Source: Siphonodentalium dalli (lineage: Eukaryota > Mollusca > Scaphopoda > Gadilida > Siphonodentaliidae). Taken from it: a DNA stretch of 64,000 nucleotides. Position 1 is the stretch's first letter. Each line of letters starts with the position of its first letter. This document shows positions 11,861-23,106 of the stretch, piece by piece. Location: positions 212,493,982 to 212,557,981 of the forward strand of contig CP136063.1 in assembly GCA_032622095.1 (NCBI GenBank). Direction: 5' to 3'. The position numbers and the translations under genes are program-made. Under the pieces are notes generated by a model. The model made no database searches. It was given only the letters and a program-made list of their open reading frames with translations, and had not been told where the DNA came from.

Positions 11861-12335
11861 TGTGTTATGTACTGGTAAATTTGTTTGGAGAGACTTTAAA
11901 ACCAATTCATCAATTCCATCCCATGCCTTTGGACTACTTAGCTATTGATAAGGCTATATTATTTTCTGATGTCTCTTATGCCAATGTGCAAATAAAGAAA
12001 GCTATTGTATCTAATTTAAAAACAAGTTTCAACAATACACATCACATGATATTAAATAACAGTAGACTAGTACACCTGTGATGCATTGCACAGCTGAGTA
12101 TATCACTCTACAAATGGTCTGAGGTTATTATAAATGTTATTGGTTTAATAGGGATGCCAGCCTCAATATAAACAGTGTCTGTGATTTGTTGACAGCTCTG
12201 ATATTAATGGGTCAGCAGTGAAGTGTCTTTATCTTGATGGTGTTGTTGGTAGAATTTGATACATTATCATTGTAAACTTAAATGGGATTCTCTTAACCAA
12301 AGTATTCCATGTCCAGGTCACCTTTTTCACATTTA

Positions 12336-12405
12336 ACCCAAGGCTGTGGTGGTGCAGCATTACATATCCTGTACCAGTGCATTCTCTTATATACATGTGA
12401 GTGAC
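12336..12405. mobile_element. Family C MITE fragment
   Basis: The fragment starts with TTAACCC and continues through GGTGCAGCATTA, CCAGTGCATTCTCTTATATA and GTGAGTGACCCATA, matching one arm of the family C module. The other arm is absent. Confidence 0.5.
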
Positions 12406-12539
12406 CCATAATTTCCCAATAATTTGTGTTGTGTACATTTGTCTATAATAGTACATAACAGTATACTCTATAATTCAACAAAAAAACTCTCATTTATGAT
12501 TCCGACCATAGTAATTTACTATCGCCAAGGGATGGGTTA

Positions 12540-12645
12540 ACATCTGACGATCGTGATTATCTGAACACCCCTCCAAATTAATAATAGACCAATTTCCAAT
12601 GTGTACTTTTATATAACTACCGGTAAGTGGGAGAAATTATATAGT
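12540..12645. mobile_element. Family D MITE fragment
   Basis: GTTAACATCTGACGATCGTG is followed by ACACCCCTCCAAATTAATAA, TAGACCAATTTCCAATGTGT and ACTTTTATATAACT, the 3' arm seen at 6480-6545. A similar TATCGCCAAGG lead-in recurs near 45195. Confidence 0.45.
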
Positions 12646-13098
12646 ATTTAGCAAGGGTTCAATTTATCGATAGAATGTATACATCCCTCTGAACATAATT
12701 AGAAGCAGCGTAGTCATTGATTTCATATACAGAACAGTTATGAACTGATACGAGTGCTCAAGAATAGTCATAGCTGAGTCAGTCATATTTCTACATGGCC
12801 ATCTGTTCCATGTTAAGGGCCCATCCTGCAATAGTCACATTACTTAATTCTCTGAAGATAGTGAGTCAACTGGTAGGTATGGTACATGAGTAGTATAATT
12901 TTTCTTTCATGTACATGTAGGCTTTGAAACAATGTGTCAAGAACTCTCTTCAAAAGAAATAAATACCCCACATAATAGGTCTAATATGTTGCGTCAGTCG
13001 ACTATTGATCCCCATCTGTTGGGATTTATCAGCTAATCCTGGTGAACACATGTTGAACTACATGTTAGTAGTTGAGTAATGTAGTTCTAATTATATAG

Positions 13099-13236
13099 AG
13101 AATAATCACTTGATTGAACTGGTGACGTGAAATAATTCATGAGAGGCAGGAATGTTGTACAAACACGAGTTTTACAATATAGTCCCTGCCCGAATGAATT
13201 ATTTCACGTCTCCAGTTCAATCAAGTGATTACTCTG
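13099..13236. repeat. Foldback repeat, ~45-bp arms
   Basis: AATCACTTGATTGAACTGG and TGACGTGAAATAATTCAT on the left are mirrored by ATGAATTATTTCACGTC and CCAGTTCAATCAAGTGATT on the right around a ~50-base loop. It looks like a small MITE. No target-site duplication could be settled. Confidence 0.6.
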
Positions 13237-13457
13237 TTTATTATATTCCACTATATACATATAATTTACAAGAAATTCCGAATAATATGGCCATTATACC
13301 CATGACGAATACATTTCAATAGCGCGTATGAATACATGTACATAACACGCTAGTTAAAGTGACATACATGTAAGTCGCTAGTGAAATTATTGGTTTTTTT
13401 ATCATTCGAGAAATCAAGGTAAATCACACGTAGGCATGTAATAAAATATATAGAAGA

Positions 13458-13596
13458 TATCTAGTGTCTTTGAGTGGATACCAAAAATTATCTCATGAGT
13501 GCCGAGACAAATGTTTGCTACAAGCGAAAAATAAACATTTGTCGCGGTCATGAATGAGACAATTTTCGGTTCCCACTCAAAAACACTAGATTTTCT
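13458..13596. repeat. Foldback repeat
   Basis: ATCTAGTGTCTTTGAGTGG, CCAAAAATTATCTCATGA and ACAAATGTTT are mirrored by AAACATTTGTCGCGGTCATG, AGACAATTTTCGGT and CCACTCAAAAACACTAGAT. This is a second, different hairpin 220 bases after the previous one. They may be halves of one composite element. Confidence 0.55.
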
Positions 13597-14179
13597 TTTT
13601 ATCATACGACTGCTGTGCATACAAATTGATCATTTGTAAAGACAACGTGTCTCGTCAAATATGACTTTTCACCACATAATATAAAAACACGGTACTGTAC
13701 ACAACATTGTATAATAACTTTATATTATCAAAGTAATTGGTCGGAGATTCTGCCTTGACATGCATTTATATAATCTTTATTTTCCAGTGTGACATACATG
13801 TATAGGCCCAAATAGGCCAGGTGCGTTATGTAATCTGTTTGTTATGAACCATATGATATAATGTAGCACATGTCACGTTAATAAATGATTATACTTCTAT
13901 AAACAAATTATATGCAGTGACTATTATTTATGCCCAATAATGCCTCCCAAATGTACGTAATTCAACTGTTGTGTTCTCTGAAATAGAGTCGATGTGGTTG
14001 GAATTTTCGATAGTCTTAGTTCATTGCTAATTAAGTGAAACAAAGGAATCACTCGTATGATTAGCTTATTTGACTTGGTCGCATACATGTATACAGTATA
14101 TCTACAGTACACGTAGCTTCTACTGTCCCATATTCCATTACCCTGGGAGATGAGAATCGGTATCAATTGTCCTATTAAT

Positions 14180-14516
14180 GCTGAAGGGGTCACTCTCACC
14201 AAAAAAAGTGCTGAAGGGTACACAGGATTTTCAAAAAGTGCTGAAGGGTACACACCTAGGGTTTGAAATGTCGTTCTAAAGGGCATTCAGTTTTCGTATC
14301 TGCCATGATTTCTGTTAGAGAATAATTGTTTACATTTCAATGAATATTAAAATGTACTGAAAACAAACTGCTAATGGGCGCCAGACCTTCATAAACACAA
14401 TTTAAGTAATGGTAAGTAATGGTGTTCGTGCCGATCACATCCTGTGTACCCTTCAGCACATTTTCAAACCCTGTGTACCCTTCAGCACTTTTTTTGGTGA
14501 GAGTGACCCCTTCAGC
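14180..14516. mobile_element. MITE with perfect 9-bp TSD (Mutator-like)
   Basis: CCTATTAAT is duplicated exactly at 14171-14179 and 14517-14525. The element starts GCTGAAGGGGTCACTCTCACC and ends with its inverted copy. Each terminus carries tandem repeats of an internal word (AGTGCTGAAGGGTACAC on the left, GTGTACCCTTCAGCAC on the right). It is 337 bp with no ORF. A 9-bp duplication with long TIRs is the usual signature of Mutator-like elements. An 8-bp reading with the end shifted by one base would make it hAT-like instead. Confidence 0.8.
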
Positions 14517-14844
14517 CCTATTAATAGGAAACTAACTGTCTACTCGATACCATGGATGTTCAGCTAATCAGCATGATGGGGGCTTCTGGGACGTGATTGT
14601 TATTTTTTATATTTTCTTAAGATTTGAATAACAAGCTATTAGACTAATGAGCTATCTCAGATGCTGCAAAAACGAATATCGAAAAAAATAAAATTTAATG
14701 GAGATTTTGGCATTAAAATTTCACAACTGAAATTTGGTGACAGAATTTATGCTTGGACACTCAATATATCATCTCAACTGTCATATTTATATGGGGATCA
14801 GAATCACGCCATTCATAATGATCTAGCAAAAAAACTTACATATA

Positions 14845-15032
14845 CAGTAATGCTCTGAATAATCGACTTCTTAACCACAGCAGAATTATGGGTAATTTTT
14901 CAGGATTTAGGAAATATGGCTTGTTGCCATTCATCGGAAAGCTCTCACTGAGAGCTTTCTGATGAATGGCAACAAGCCATATTACCCATAACTCTGCTGT
15001 GGTTAAGGAGTCGATTATTTAGGGCATTACTA
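14845..15032. mobile_element. Family B foldback MITE (TA TSD)
   Basis: TA flanks an element running from CAGTAATGCTCTGAATAATC through GAATTATGGGTAATTTTTCA to the mirrored arm. The centre is the GAAAGCTCTCACTGAGAGCTTTC tip shared by the family. The copy is 188 bp with a small deletion in the right arm (the AAATCCTGAAAAA segment is missing). TA duplication and CAGT ends point to a Tc1/mariner-type transposase. Confidence 0.8.
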
Positions 15033-15289
15033 TAGCTCATTCGCTATCTTGTTTGGTTGAGTTACTTACATGTACATGTACTGTATATAGGGGAATAAAT
15101 CGAAGAATACTCACTTCATTGTGACAGATCTTGCCACCATTTTCAAGTAAATTTGACACGGGTTCCTGTCCCTGCTCTGGTTTATATATAGGTGAAATTA
15201 AGCATCTAAAAGCTCTAATCATGAAATCGGAATATTTCAGTCACCAGAAAAAATCTTGACAGTGAATGACACCATATTGACGCATCCTA

Positions 15290-15790
15290 CATCAGGGCTT
15301 TCACTGGTGGGTCCCGTTTAGGTTTCCTTTCACCCAGCCTATACTCTGCTGCGGTGCGGTTCGCGTTGCCACCATGCATGGCCGAAATGCAACTACACTG
15401 CGGCTCCACCAGCTAACTATAGTTGGGCCGCGGTGTACTTGCTGTTCGGCCATGCATGGTGTACGTGTACGTTCATTAAACTGAAAAAAAGGCGATACAA
15501 ACCAGAAATCTAAACACGGTGTACATGTCGTTCGGCGCGGTGTAGTTGCCTTTCGGCCATGCATGGTGTACTTGCTGTTCTGTCGCAGTGTACTTGCCAT
15601 TCAGCTGCGGTGTACTTGCTGTTCGGCCGCGGTGCTCAACTGCAGTTACAAACTCTGACACCGCGGCCGAAAGGCAATTACACCGTGGTGCCAATGGACA
15701 CTTGTTTTGTCCAGCGGGGTATATGTCCCCTCTCACACATTTCTCTGCATGATCCATAAATAACGCCTGTGCCACCTGTGTATCATCTCC
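15290..15790. repeat. GC-rich minisatellite in both orientations
   Basis: A ~22-bp word, approximately GCGGTGTACTTGCTGTTCGG, recurs at about 15433, 15538, 15577 and 15605 and in reverse complement near 15375 and 15661-15690, often joined to GGCCATGCATGGTGTAC. The block is far more GC-rich than its surroundings and gives short open frames on both strands, all made of the repeat. It is treated as repeat, not gene. Confidence 0.6.
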
Positions 15791-17403
15791 CAATAAACAC
15801 TAGTACATAGTTTAAATATTTTTAGGTTTATTTCATGCCAACAATAGTCAATAAAATTAAAAATAATGAAATAACAAAATAAAATAAAATACAGGTCCAG
15901 AAATACATGATAAATTTTAAGATGAGAAAATTAACATTGCACATATGCACCAATGAGTTGTGCAAAAAAAGTATAGAAATAATCGGGGACTCAAACATTA
16001 AGTGTGCCTTTAAGTATCTTGATACAACTTACAATACATATTTATAAGCCAATATAAAATGATTTGAACGATTTTGCCAAAATGACAGGAGCACTAATGA
16101 CAGGTGCATTTAATTATAGTTGCATTTAATTACAGGTTCATATTTTGTTTGACAGACACTATAGTCAGGCCAGTGCCAGGCCAGTGCCTGTCAAAATGAC
16201 CAGCATAAAAATTTATGATATTATCTGCCTGTGATAAACTGATAACGGAGACCAAAAAAAACTTAACATAAATGATGCTCTTGTCAGGAAGATCGAATGA
16301 AGAAAGCGAGAAGATCGAAGATATCGGAAGGCACAACTTTGCTCTGGCCAGGCATATTTACAACTCTAGTCAATTACACACAATACATGGTCATACACAG
16401 TTCACTCAATCAATTGTCTCACACATTATATCCAGTGCCATAATGGTTAATGTGATTAGCAGTTTAGTCCAGTAGACACAGGGATGGACTCAATCCCTGA
16501 CAGTGCTATATTTTTTTTAAAGGTGAAAGGTGAAAATAGATATATTACTGTGAGGTCCACTGTATCTGTTTATTCAATTCAAGTTGAATAAAAAAAGTCC
16601 ACCTACTCTTTCCGCTACTAGGGCTGGTTTGTGCCCTATAATGGGATATTATTTACTTTAGTTCCAACAGAGCATAAAACATTCTATTTTCCCTTGAGGG
16701 TATGGGTAGCATGTAAACAGACTGCTGTGATGTTCATTGCCTGCTATTCATCTAACGATGTGCACTTCCTTTCCTTTCTAATGGGTGGCGATGTCACTTC
16801 ATGTTCATCAACTCAAAAACCATTACTAGTAATGTTCCCAATATCAGGTACATATGTACCTTACATGTCATCAGAAATATAGAAGAAAACATTACAGAAC
16901 TTGGCTTGAATTTGGCTTGAATTTGATTAAAAGAATATATGTATAATTTTCATCAATTTATATTTTTAGTGACCGGCTACATGTACTTCAGATTCAGATA
17001 ACTCTGGCATTACAATTCTACAAAAATAATACCATACAATTAGTCACTGGTTGTCATTTTAAAAGTAAATACATGTTGTAGTTATTAACATAAACTGTAT
17101 TGGTCACAGTGGGTATAATTTTGTTGGATTATCATCATCCAGTAGTCAAGACATAAACTGTGAGGGGAAGACCCATCCCTCAAAGTTAACAGGGAGGTCA
17201 GACACAACCAAGTACAAGGGGGGGGGGGGGCACAATATCCAGAAAGGGCAAGCATTTTAGTAAGATGTAAATTACATATATACTGGTACCTGTAGATGCC
17301 AAAAACACTATTTTGCCATTCATACACAACAATAATAAATATTTCTTGCAAACCCCACTCCCCCCAGTGGAGGATAAGAGGGTGGTTCACCCCCTGCTTC
17401 ATC
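15791..17403. other. Non-coding, nothing recognised
   Basis: This is AT-rich sequence with a few simple runs (a G run near 17219-17230) and the small repeat CAGGCCAGTGC near 16165-16190. No exon signals with FERM-like coding were found. Confidence 0.35.
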
Positions 17404-17873
17404 CAAGACTGGAACTAGTGTGTCTGACATTTGCAGTATGAGGTTCCCAGAACCTCAGTGCCAGAGGGTGAATCTAGTGACGCTATCACACACAGTGGGC
17501 TAGCATCACCAAATTCACCCTCTGAGAACCTCATTCTGCTTAGGCCTCAACTGCTATGGGAGACCTATATAGCTACAGGTTCTGGTTGAAGTTCCCCAGT
17601 TGATGTTGGTGATGTTCACGCATGAGTTACCTCATGCAATTATGCATTTCAACATCTTCTGCAAATTAGGGGATATAGAAACTGAACAAAAGGGAAAAAA
17701 AGTAACTAAAAACAATGTTAATTTGAGACTTCCCAGAAGATGAGCCCTTAGAGGAATGAGGTCCCCAAGGGATGAATTTGGTTATGCTAGCCTTCTGTGC
17801 ATGGTAAGAATAACTAAATCCATCCTATGGGGACCACACTCTGTGAATGACAGATCCACTATTTCCAGTCTTG
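17404..17873 (-). mobile_element. Family A MITE (hAT-like)
   Basis: The ends are CAAGACTGGAACTAGTGTGT and its partner CCACTATTTCCAGTCTTG. The 8-base flanks GCTTCATC and GCTCAATC agree at 6 of 8. The palindromes at both ends frame an interior in reverse orientation relative to the copy at 49.5 kb (TTCTGCAAATTAGGGGATAT, AGAAACTGAACAAAAGGG). The left palindrome has a small insertion, AACCTCAGTGCC. Confidence 0.75.
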
Positions 17874-18062
17874 GCTCAATCGCCCCTGTATGTTGCCATA
17901 GCTGCCTGAAAGAATATCAAGCGAAACGATACTACAGTTGTGCCAACGAAAAAAAGAAAAAAACGACTGTCATGATAACTTCATTTAAATCTCCACAAAT
18001 GATTGAGAATTGAGATTGCATTTTTCTAATCAGCTCTAACTGTAACTTTTATCTCATTACAG

Positions 18063-18167
18063 AAAGATTTACTTGGACAATGGTTGTTGGATCAAGTATG
18101 TACAAAACTGAACATAGTGGAAAAGGATTACTTTGGGTTGAGGTTCGTGGATACAGACAAACAGAGG
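18063..18167 (+). CDS. frmd5: FRMD5-like exon A (FERM F1 lobe)
   Basis: The exon is preceded by a pyrimidine tract ending ATCTCATTACAG and followed by GTATGT. Its 105 bases encode 35 residues in phase 0, [12 protein letters not shown] followed by [19 protein letters not shown]. The EKDYFGLRF block is the signature of the FERM N-lobe in the band 4.1/FRMD group. Both borders align with the corresponding exon as remembered for vertebrate FRMD5, where the segment RDAKGQY to DPDKQR is one exon. It is the first exon of the gene recognisable in the window. Confidence 0.9.
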
Positions 18168-18530
18168 GTATGTATGTTTAGCACTTGATGTGATAATGTT
18201 TATCTATTCAATTTGCATCCAGTATTTAGCAGACAACAGTTGTGAGCTCACACCAAACTGATTCCAATCAGAACAGATAGAACATACAAGTAGCACTCGA
18301 CTCATAAGTAAAAAGTAAAGCAATCCACTGTCTTGTAAATTAGTCTAAACATTTTTGTTAGACTGGTGTAAATTACTAATTAATACATTAATTCATTAAA
18401 AATCATTTTAATTTTACTGAAAATGTTCATGAGGTTCCCTCGGATTTATATTTAGAAACATCGGCATGAACCTTGTGAGAGTGCAGGGTTCGTAATCCTG
18501 TTCATGCTTGGAAGTGCAAAGTTTGATGGC

Positions 18531-18955
18531 TGGGTTATGCAAACCTGGTCCAAGTTTCCTTCAAGGTAAACTACCTTGTGAAATCGGATGGGATAATACT
18601 GGTTTACAACGAAGTGCGGTTGCCTTTACTCTTCTATAGCGGAATTATATTTTTTCTGAACTCCACAATAGTTGTAGTAATGTAATGTGAAAATATATTT
18701 TATCACAATGATCACATAATTCAAAAGAATACAAACTCTTTTGACCTCAGGAACTTCCTAATGGGTGTTCTCAGACTCTAGGCATAAACAAACATATCAA
18801 ATGTGAGGTTACTCCTGCATGTAATTACCCAGCATATTCTGTGCATAATTTAACACAACAAATATGCTAACCAGTATTATCCCACTGATTTTGTAAGCAG
18901 GTTTACGTCAACAGATACTTGGACTACTGCAAACCTAAACCTAGAAATTGTTAGA
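18531..18955. repeat. Imperfect foldback repeat in FRMD5-like intron
   Basis: CAAACCTGGTCCAAGTTTCC and TGGGATAATACTGGTTTACA on the left pair with TAACCAGTATTATCCCA and ACTTGGACTACTGCAAACCT on the right, around a ~250-base AT-rich loop. It resembles a diverged MITE. No duplication at the ends was identified. Confidence 0.5.
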
Positions 18956-19216
18956 TTTTATTATTGCAAATATTTATACAGGACCGCAATTCACCAATTT
19001 CATGAATTGGACTTTTTGGAGGGTCATAAAGAATCAGAGAAACATTCTTGGGGACATGACTATAATATTAATATTAATTTGATCGGCCAGGTAGTGTGGA
19101 TTGAGGCATGATCCATGATGCATGACACAGAGAAGTTCTCTTCCAAATATAGATATGTATAGGTTACCACCACCATGTGGGTTTCCGAAATCCATTTTAA
19201 AGTCGATCTACCTTCT

Positions 19217-19722
19217 CTACTCTCAGGTGCCTAATGATAGTGCTGGCACGCTTTTTAATTTTGGGGGGCCTCGGTGGCTCAATCGGTTAGGGGTACAACT
19301 CCAAGCCGTTTCGCCTTCCAGCGCTGGCGATAAGGGTTCAAATCCACATGTTTCCATCGTGGACTTTGTAACTCGAAATCGTTATCTGGGAAAGTTGCCA
19401 GTTACTTGCCAATGGCCGGTGGTTTGCCGCACATGGTCGACGAGTTTATCAGCCATTGAAATCACTGTTAGATTAGCCGTAAGTGTGCGGATTTCCTCCA
19501 CCATTAAAACTGGCAATGTCGTGATATGGCCTTAGTGGCTAAAGCGACATAAAACCCCAATCAATCAATCAATCAATCTTATTAATTTTGGAGAAACTTC
19601 CCAACAATCACTATTATTTGGCATTGAGACATTTAGTGAAATTGACATCATTATTTTCAGCAGAAATCACCATCCATCACTATTGTTAGGCCATCACGAT
19701 TATTAGGCACCTGAGAGTAGGC
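19217..19722. mobile_element. TIR element hosting a SINE
   Basis: The ends pair: CTACTCTCAGGTGCCTAAT at 19217 and ATTAGGCACCTGAGAGTAG ending at about 19722. A lone right end of the same kind (TATTAGGCACCTGAGAGTA) lies at 23068-23106. Without the SINE at 19265-19578 the element would be about 180 bp. A TSD was not resolved. Confidence 0.6.
19265..19578 (+). mobile_element. tRNA-derived SINE with (AATC)n tail
   Basis: A box A-like TGGCTCAATCGGTTAGG (from 19275) and a box B-like GGTTCAAATCC (19335-19345) stand at normal spacing for an internal RNA polymerase III promoter. A ~200-base body follows, then a tail of AATC repeats. The flanks TTTTTAATTTTGG (19252-19264) and TTATTAATTTTGG (19579-19591) are a 13-bp target duplication with one mismatch. 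It is full length and would be mobilised by a partner LINE; LINE tails of ATTG type, such as the one at 6113, resemble its tail. Confidence 0.8.
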
Positions 19723-19972
19723 ATTCTTTCGATGAATCTGTGGTACAAGTCAATAAACAGACCAGAGAAGGTAGCAAAATTTGAATACCAATCTCGGAAA
19801 CCATGATGGTGATAGCCAATTTATCTTACAATTTATTCAACAGAATATTGAATAACAGGTACTTTGGCAGAGGTACATGTATGTTATTCATGTATGAAAT
19901 AACAAACCACACGCATGGTTCCCACGGTTCCTTGAATTTCCTTGAAAATCCATATTCAAGGCCCATGAATAC

Positions 19973-20749
19973 TAGGGCCCGACGAAGCTTCTAGATTCAA
20001 TTCGATTTGGAATCTTATGTTCCGATTCGATTCGATTCGAAAGCGGTCGTGTGATTCGGGATATTTTGAACCGTTGTATACAAGTCCTTCATCACGGGGA
20101 ATAGACTGCATTATATATACAAAACATTCATTTTATCCCCAATACTTAACCTGAGGCTCCTTCCGCGACCATCTGGGACCTTCGTGTTCCAATGTGTATA
20201 GCGAAAGTTGTCCAATAGACCACTGCATATATATATCGGCCTCCCGGTCCCATGCAGCGCTGGTTACTCGTGGCAGGTCGGTGGGTTACTCGTGCAACCT
20301 GCTGGTAAGTATGTGATGGTTCGCGTGTTCATCACGATTGTACCATAATCGTAACGCACACAGGTTTCCTCCAACACATAAAACCAGCAATTTCGCGATT
20401 TTGCCTGGCCCCATCAGCTGCGGAAGCGAGTGACTTTCTTGTGGGGCATATTTGTTTGTCGGTGTTTGACATTCTTACCAGAAATGGTTATATTGCGTTA
20501 CTCAATCAAATAATATATATTTTTTAATTTAAAACATAACATGACATAAATATATTAAATAAACATTTTACATGTTATATCTGGGAAATGGAATATGGTG
20601 ACCATTTAGCTTTCATGAGAACTCAATTGATGATGGACAGGCCCAAATTGGGATACTATACATACATGTACATGTAGTTTCTGTAATCCAGTTCATGATT
20701 CGATTCGAGATTCGATTCGATGTTGAAATTGCCGATTCATCGGACCCTA
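19973..20749. mobile_element. hAT-like element nested in the outer repeat
   Basis: The termini are TAGGGCCCGACGAAGC and GATTCATCGGACCCTA. The flanks are ATGAATAC (19965-19972) and TTGAATAC (20750-20757), an 8-bp duplication with one mismatch. Both subterminal regions are packed with CGATTCGATTCGA-type words. Removing it rejoins the TTGAATACCC word of the host repeat. It is 777 bp with no transposase ORF. Confidence 0.75.
20246..20440 (+). repeat. SINE 3'-domain relative inside the hAT-like element
   Basis: CGCACACAGGTTTCCTCCAA, then ATAAAACCAGCAATTTCGCG, corresponds to the body of the SINE at 19265-19578 (GCGGATTTCCTCCACC, then TTAAAACTGGCAATGTCG). Box A and box B were not found, so this is a partial or related retroposon. 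Confidence 0.45.
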
Positions 20750-21785
20750 TTGAATACCCTTGGATTTCACCTGACTCCTTGAAAACTCTTGAATAATAGC
20801 CATATATAAATCATCGAAATGTTGGAAAACCCTTGAATAGGTGGCATTCCATTACGATCGCAGGATTTAGAACAATAATATGAAGCGATCGGCAAAATAA
20901 TTATGTGCGATAGAAAATTAGTATTTACAGTAATGATATCTACAGTAACTTCTGGAAAACCAGCACGCAATTTCCGTCTTCCAGTTTCCAGTTTCATTAC
21001 TGTTTGATACTCTGTGATTGGGTAAACACATTTGTTTCGATGTATTTAATTGTCACGCATCAAAATTTAATTGATTTAGTTCGCCTACATGTACATGTAG
21101 TATTAAAATGAAAGTACACTGGATGGAAAATTCCGTTTTCAAAATTTGTGGTATCAAAATTTGAGTGGGCCGAGTCTGTGGCCCCCAGGTACTTGAGTGT
21201 ACAGGCCCAATGTCAACTGTGCATAAAACCAATATATCAGCCAACCCTACTCCTGGAATACCCTTGGATTTCTAGCGGGCGCACCCTTGAAAAACCCTTG
21301 GATACTGCTGGAATACCCTTGAATTTGATCACAAAATAGATGCAGGAACCATGACACAGTTGACGTTATGTTTCATTGCAAAGTATTATTTCAACGATTC
21401 ACGATGTCAAGCTATAGGTCAGTTTGTTCATATGGATTGAATCGAAACATTGTTGTTTTTAACCGACTTTTAAAGTGTTTTTCGCCGTTACCACTGAAAA
21501 TATATCAAAGATATGACATATGTATATCACGGATGGGGTTAAGAGTATAGAAGTAATTTATGCCAATTGCCCATATAAATCAATGCTTTTGGAAACAGAT
21601 GAGTTTCTTCACAACTCACGTACATTCACTGTTGCTATCCATGATATGGCTTGTTATCATCCAGGATACGGAATCGGAAACTGCCTAGTCATGTCTGCAG
21701 GTATTTGAAGAAAAAGTGGCTAAATGTAAGATAAAAATTAGTGACCCTGTTTTGTATCTATGGGTTGTGGTGACAAGATGAAACA

Positions 21786-22200
21786 GTGTTGTGTCTGTCA
21801 TTTTGCAGAATGAGGTCCCCCAGCGGGTGAATTTAGTGACGATACTCCACACAGTGCACTATAGCATCACTAAATCTCATTCTGCTTCTAGGCCTCATCT
21901 TCTCGGAAGTATCTATAGTCTCATATTAACATTGTTTTTAGTTTAATACCTTTTCTCTTCTGTTCAGTTTCTATATCCTCTGATTGCAGAAGATAAAATG
22001 CATAATCGAGGTGACAAATGGGTGAACATCACCAACTTCAACTGGGGAACTTCAAATTAATTGTGGGTCTCAGCAGAATGAGGTTCCTCGAGGGTGAATT
22101 TGATGATGCTATTATAAACCCACCGAGCGGGATAGCATCACTAAATTCACCCTCGGGGGACCTTATTCTGCAAATGACAGACACACTATTACAAGGCTTG
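21786..22200 (+). mobile_element. Family A MITE (hAT-like)
   Basis: The left palindrome (TTTTGCAGAATGAGGTCCCC, AGCGGGTGAATTTAGTGA) has lost part of its mirror. The interior (TCTATATCCTCTGATTGCAG, GGGTGAACATCACC) is typical. The right palindrome is intact through ATGACAGACACACTATTACA and AGGCTTG. The left terminal CAAGCCTG is decayed. Confidence 0.7.
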
Positions 22201-22810
22201 AGTGGGGAACTTCCCAGGTGCATTCACTGCCTTGTGATGCCTGGACATTCCATAGGGAATTTATATTAACTCCACTGAAATAAAGCTTTTATTTCATTTG
22301 TGGGACATGGGAAAATGATACGTCTATCTAACAAACAGAGGATAAATCTATTGTTCCATTAATAGATGGGTATTGTATTCCATCAGAGTAATTATCTAGA
22401 CCCATTATGATTATAACATGATACTACTAGTAGCTGTATTATTGATGCATATTAAGCCAAAATGAATGGATGTCACAAATTGTTAGAAAGGAGAACCATG
22501 CTGGCAATACTGCAGCCAATTTTTAAATTGATGTGCCAAACTGCCCATGAGTGATGGGCGGACGATGCGTAGAACAATTCTTGTTGCAAATTACGAGTTT
22601 TCAAGAAAATGCAGAATACTCAATCGAGAGTCAACACAACTCTATCTCCAGTTATAAACATGTTTGTTCTGATAATTCAGAACACAAATTTAGTTTATCA
22701 TCATATATGTATCGAATCATTGATCATGTATCGTGATTCGTATTGTATCGTGACCAAGTGGCTCATTACAACCCTCCCTATGTGTGCCATGATTTCCATC
22801 TAAACAGTAT

Positions 22811-22990
22811 TTGACAGTAATTGATGAAACTTGGTATGTGGTATTCAAGATATGTGAAAGTCATGATCAAGTTCGAATTTGGATTCGATCCGACCATTTC
22901 TGGCAGACAACCCGACCTGGAAAATCTGGACAATCCGACCCAAACATCCAGGTCGGGTGGTCCCTAGGTCGGGCGGTCCCCGCTCCAATG
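22811..22990 (+). repeat. Family E unit fragment
   Basis: One unit of the type found at 43.2-44.1 kb is present (TTGATGAAACTTGGTATGTG, GATCAAGTTCGAATTTGG, TTCGATCCGACC), followed by GGTCGGG-rich words. No hairpin head or tail was seen. Confidence 0.45.
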
Positions 22991-23106
22991 ATATTCGTGA
23001 AGGTCACTGAAGGAGTTAAATTTCAAACACTATTATTAGTTTCAGCCTAAATCCCCACCCATCACTATTATTAGGCCATCACTATTATTAGGCACCTGAG
23101 AGTACT

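Larger units (their letters stand above)
19914..21353. mobile_element. Outer repeat with CTTGAAT/CCCTTGGAT words, split by a hAT
   Basis: The ends pair weakly (CATGGTTCC at 19914 and GGAACCATG ending at 21353). Both termini are rich in TTCCTTGAA and AATACCCTTGGATT words, on the left at 19930-19970 and 20750-20850 and on the right at 21245-21330. It is interrupted by the element at 19973-20749. The class is unknown, and the outer borders are less certain than the inner ones. Confidence 0.5.

Noticed and set aside
15546-15759. Short open frames on both strands
   Set aside because: They are generated by the GC-rich minisatellite.
19265-19345. A true tRNA gene
   Set aside because: The boxes are present, but the sequence does not close an acceptor stem and continues into a SINE body and tail with target duplications.
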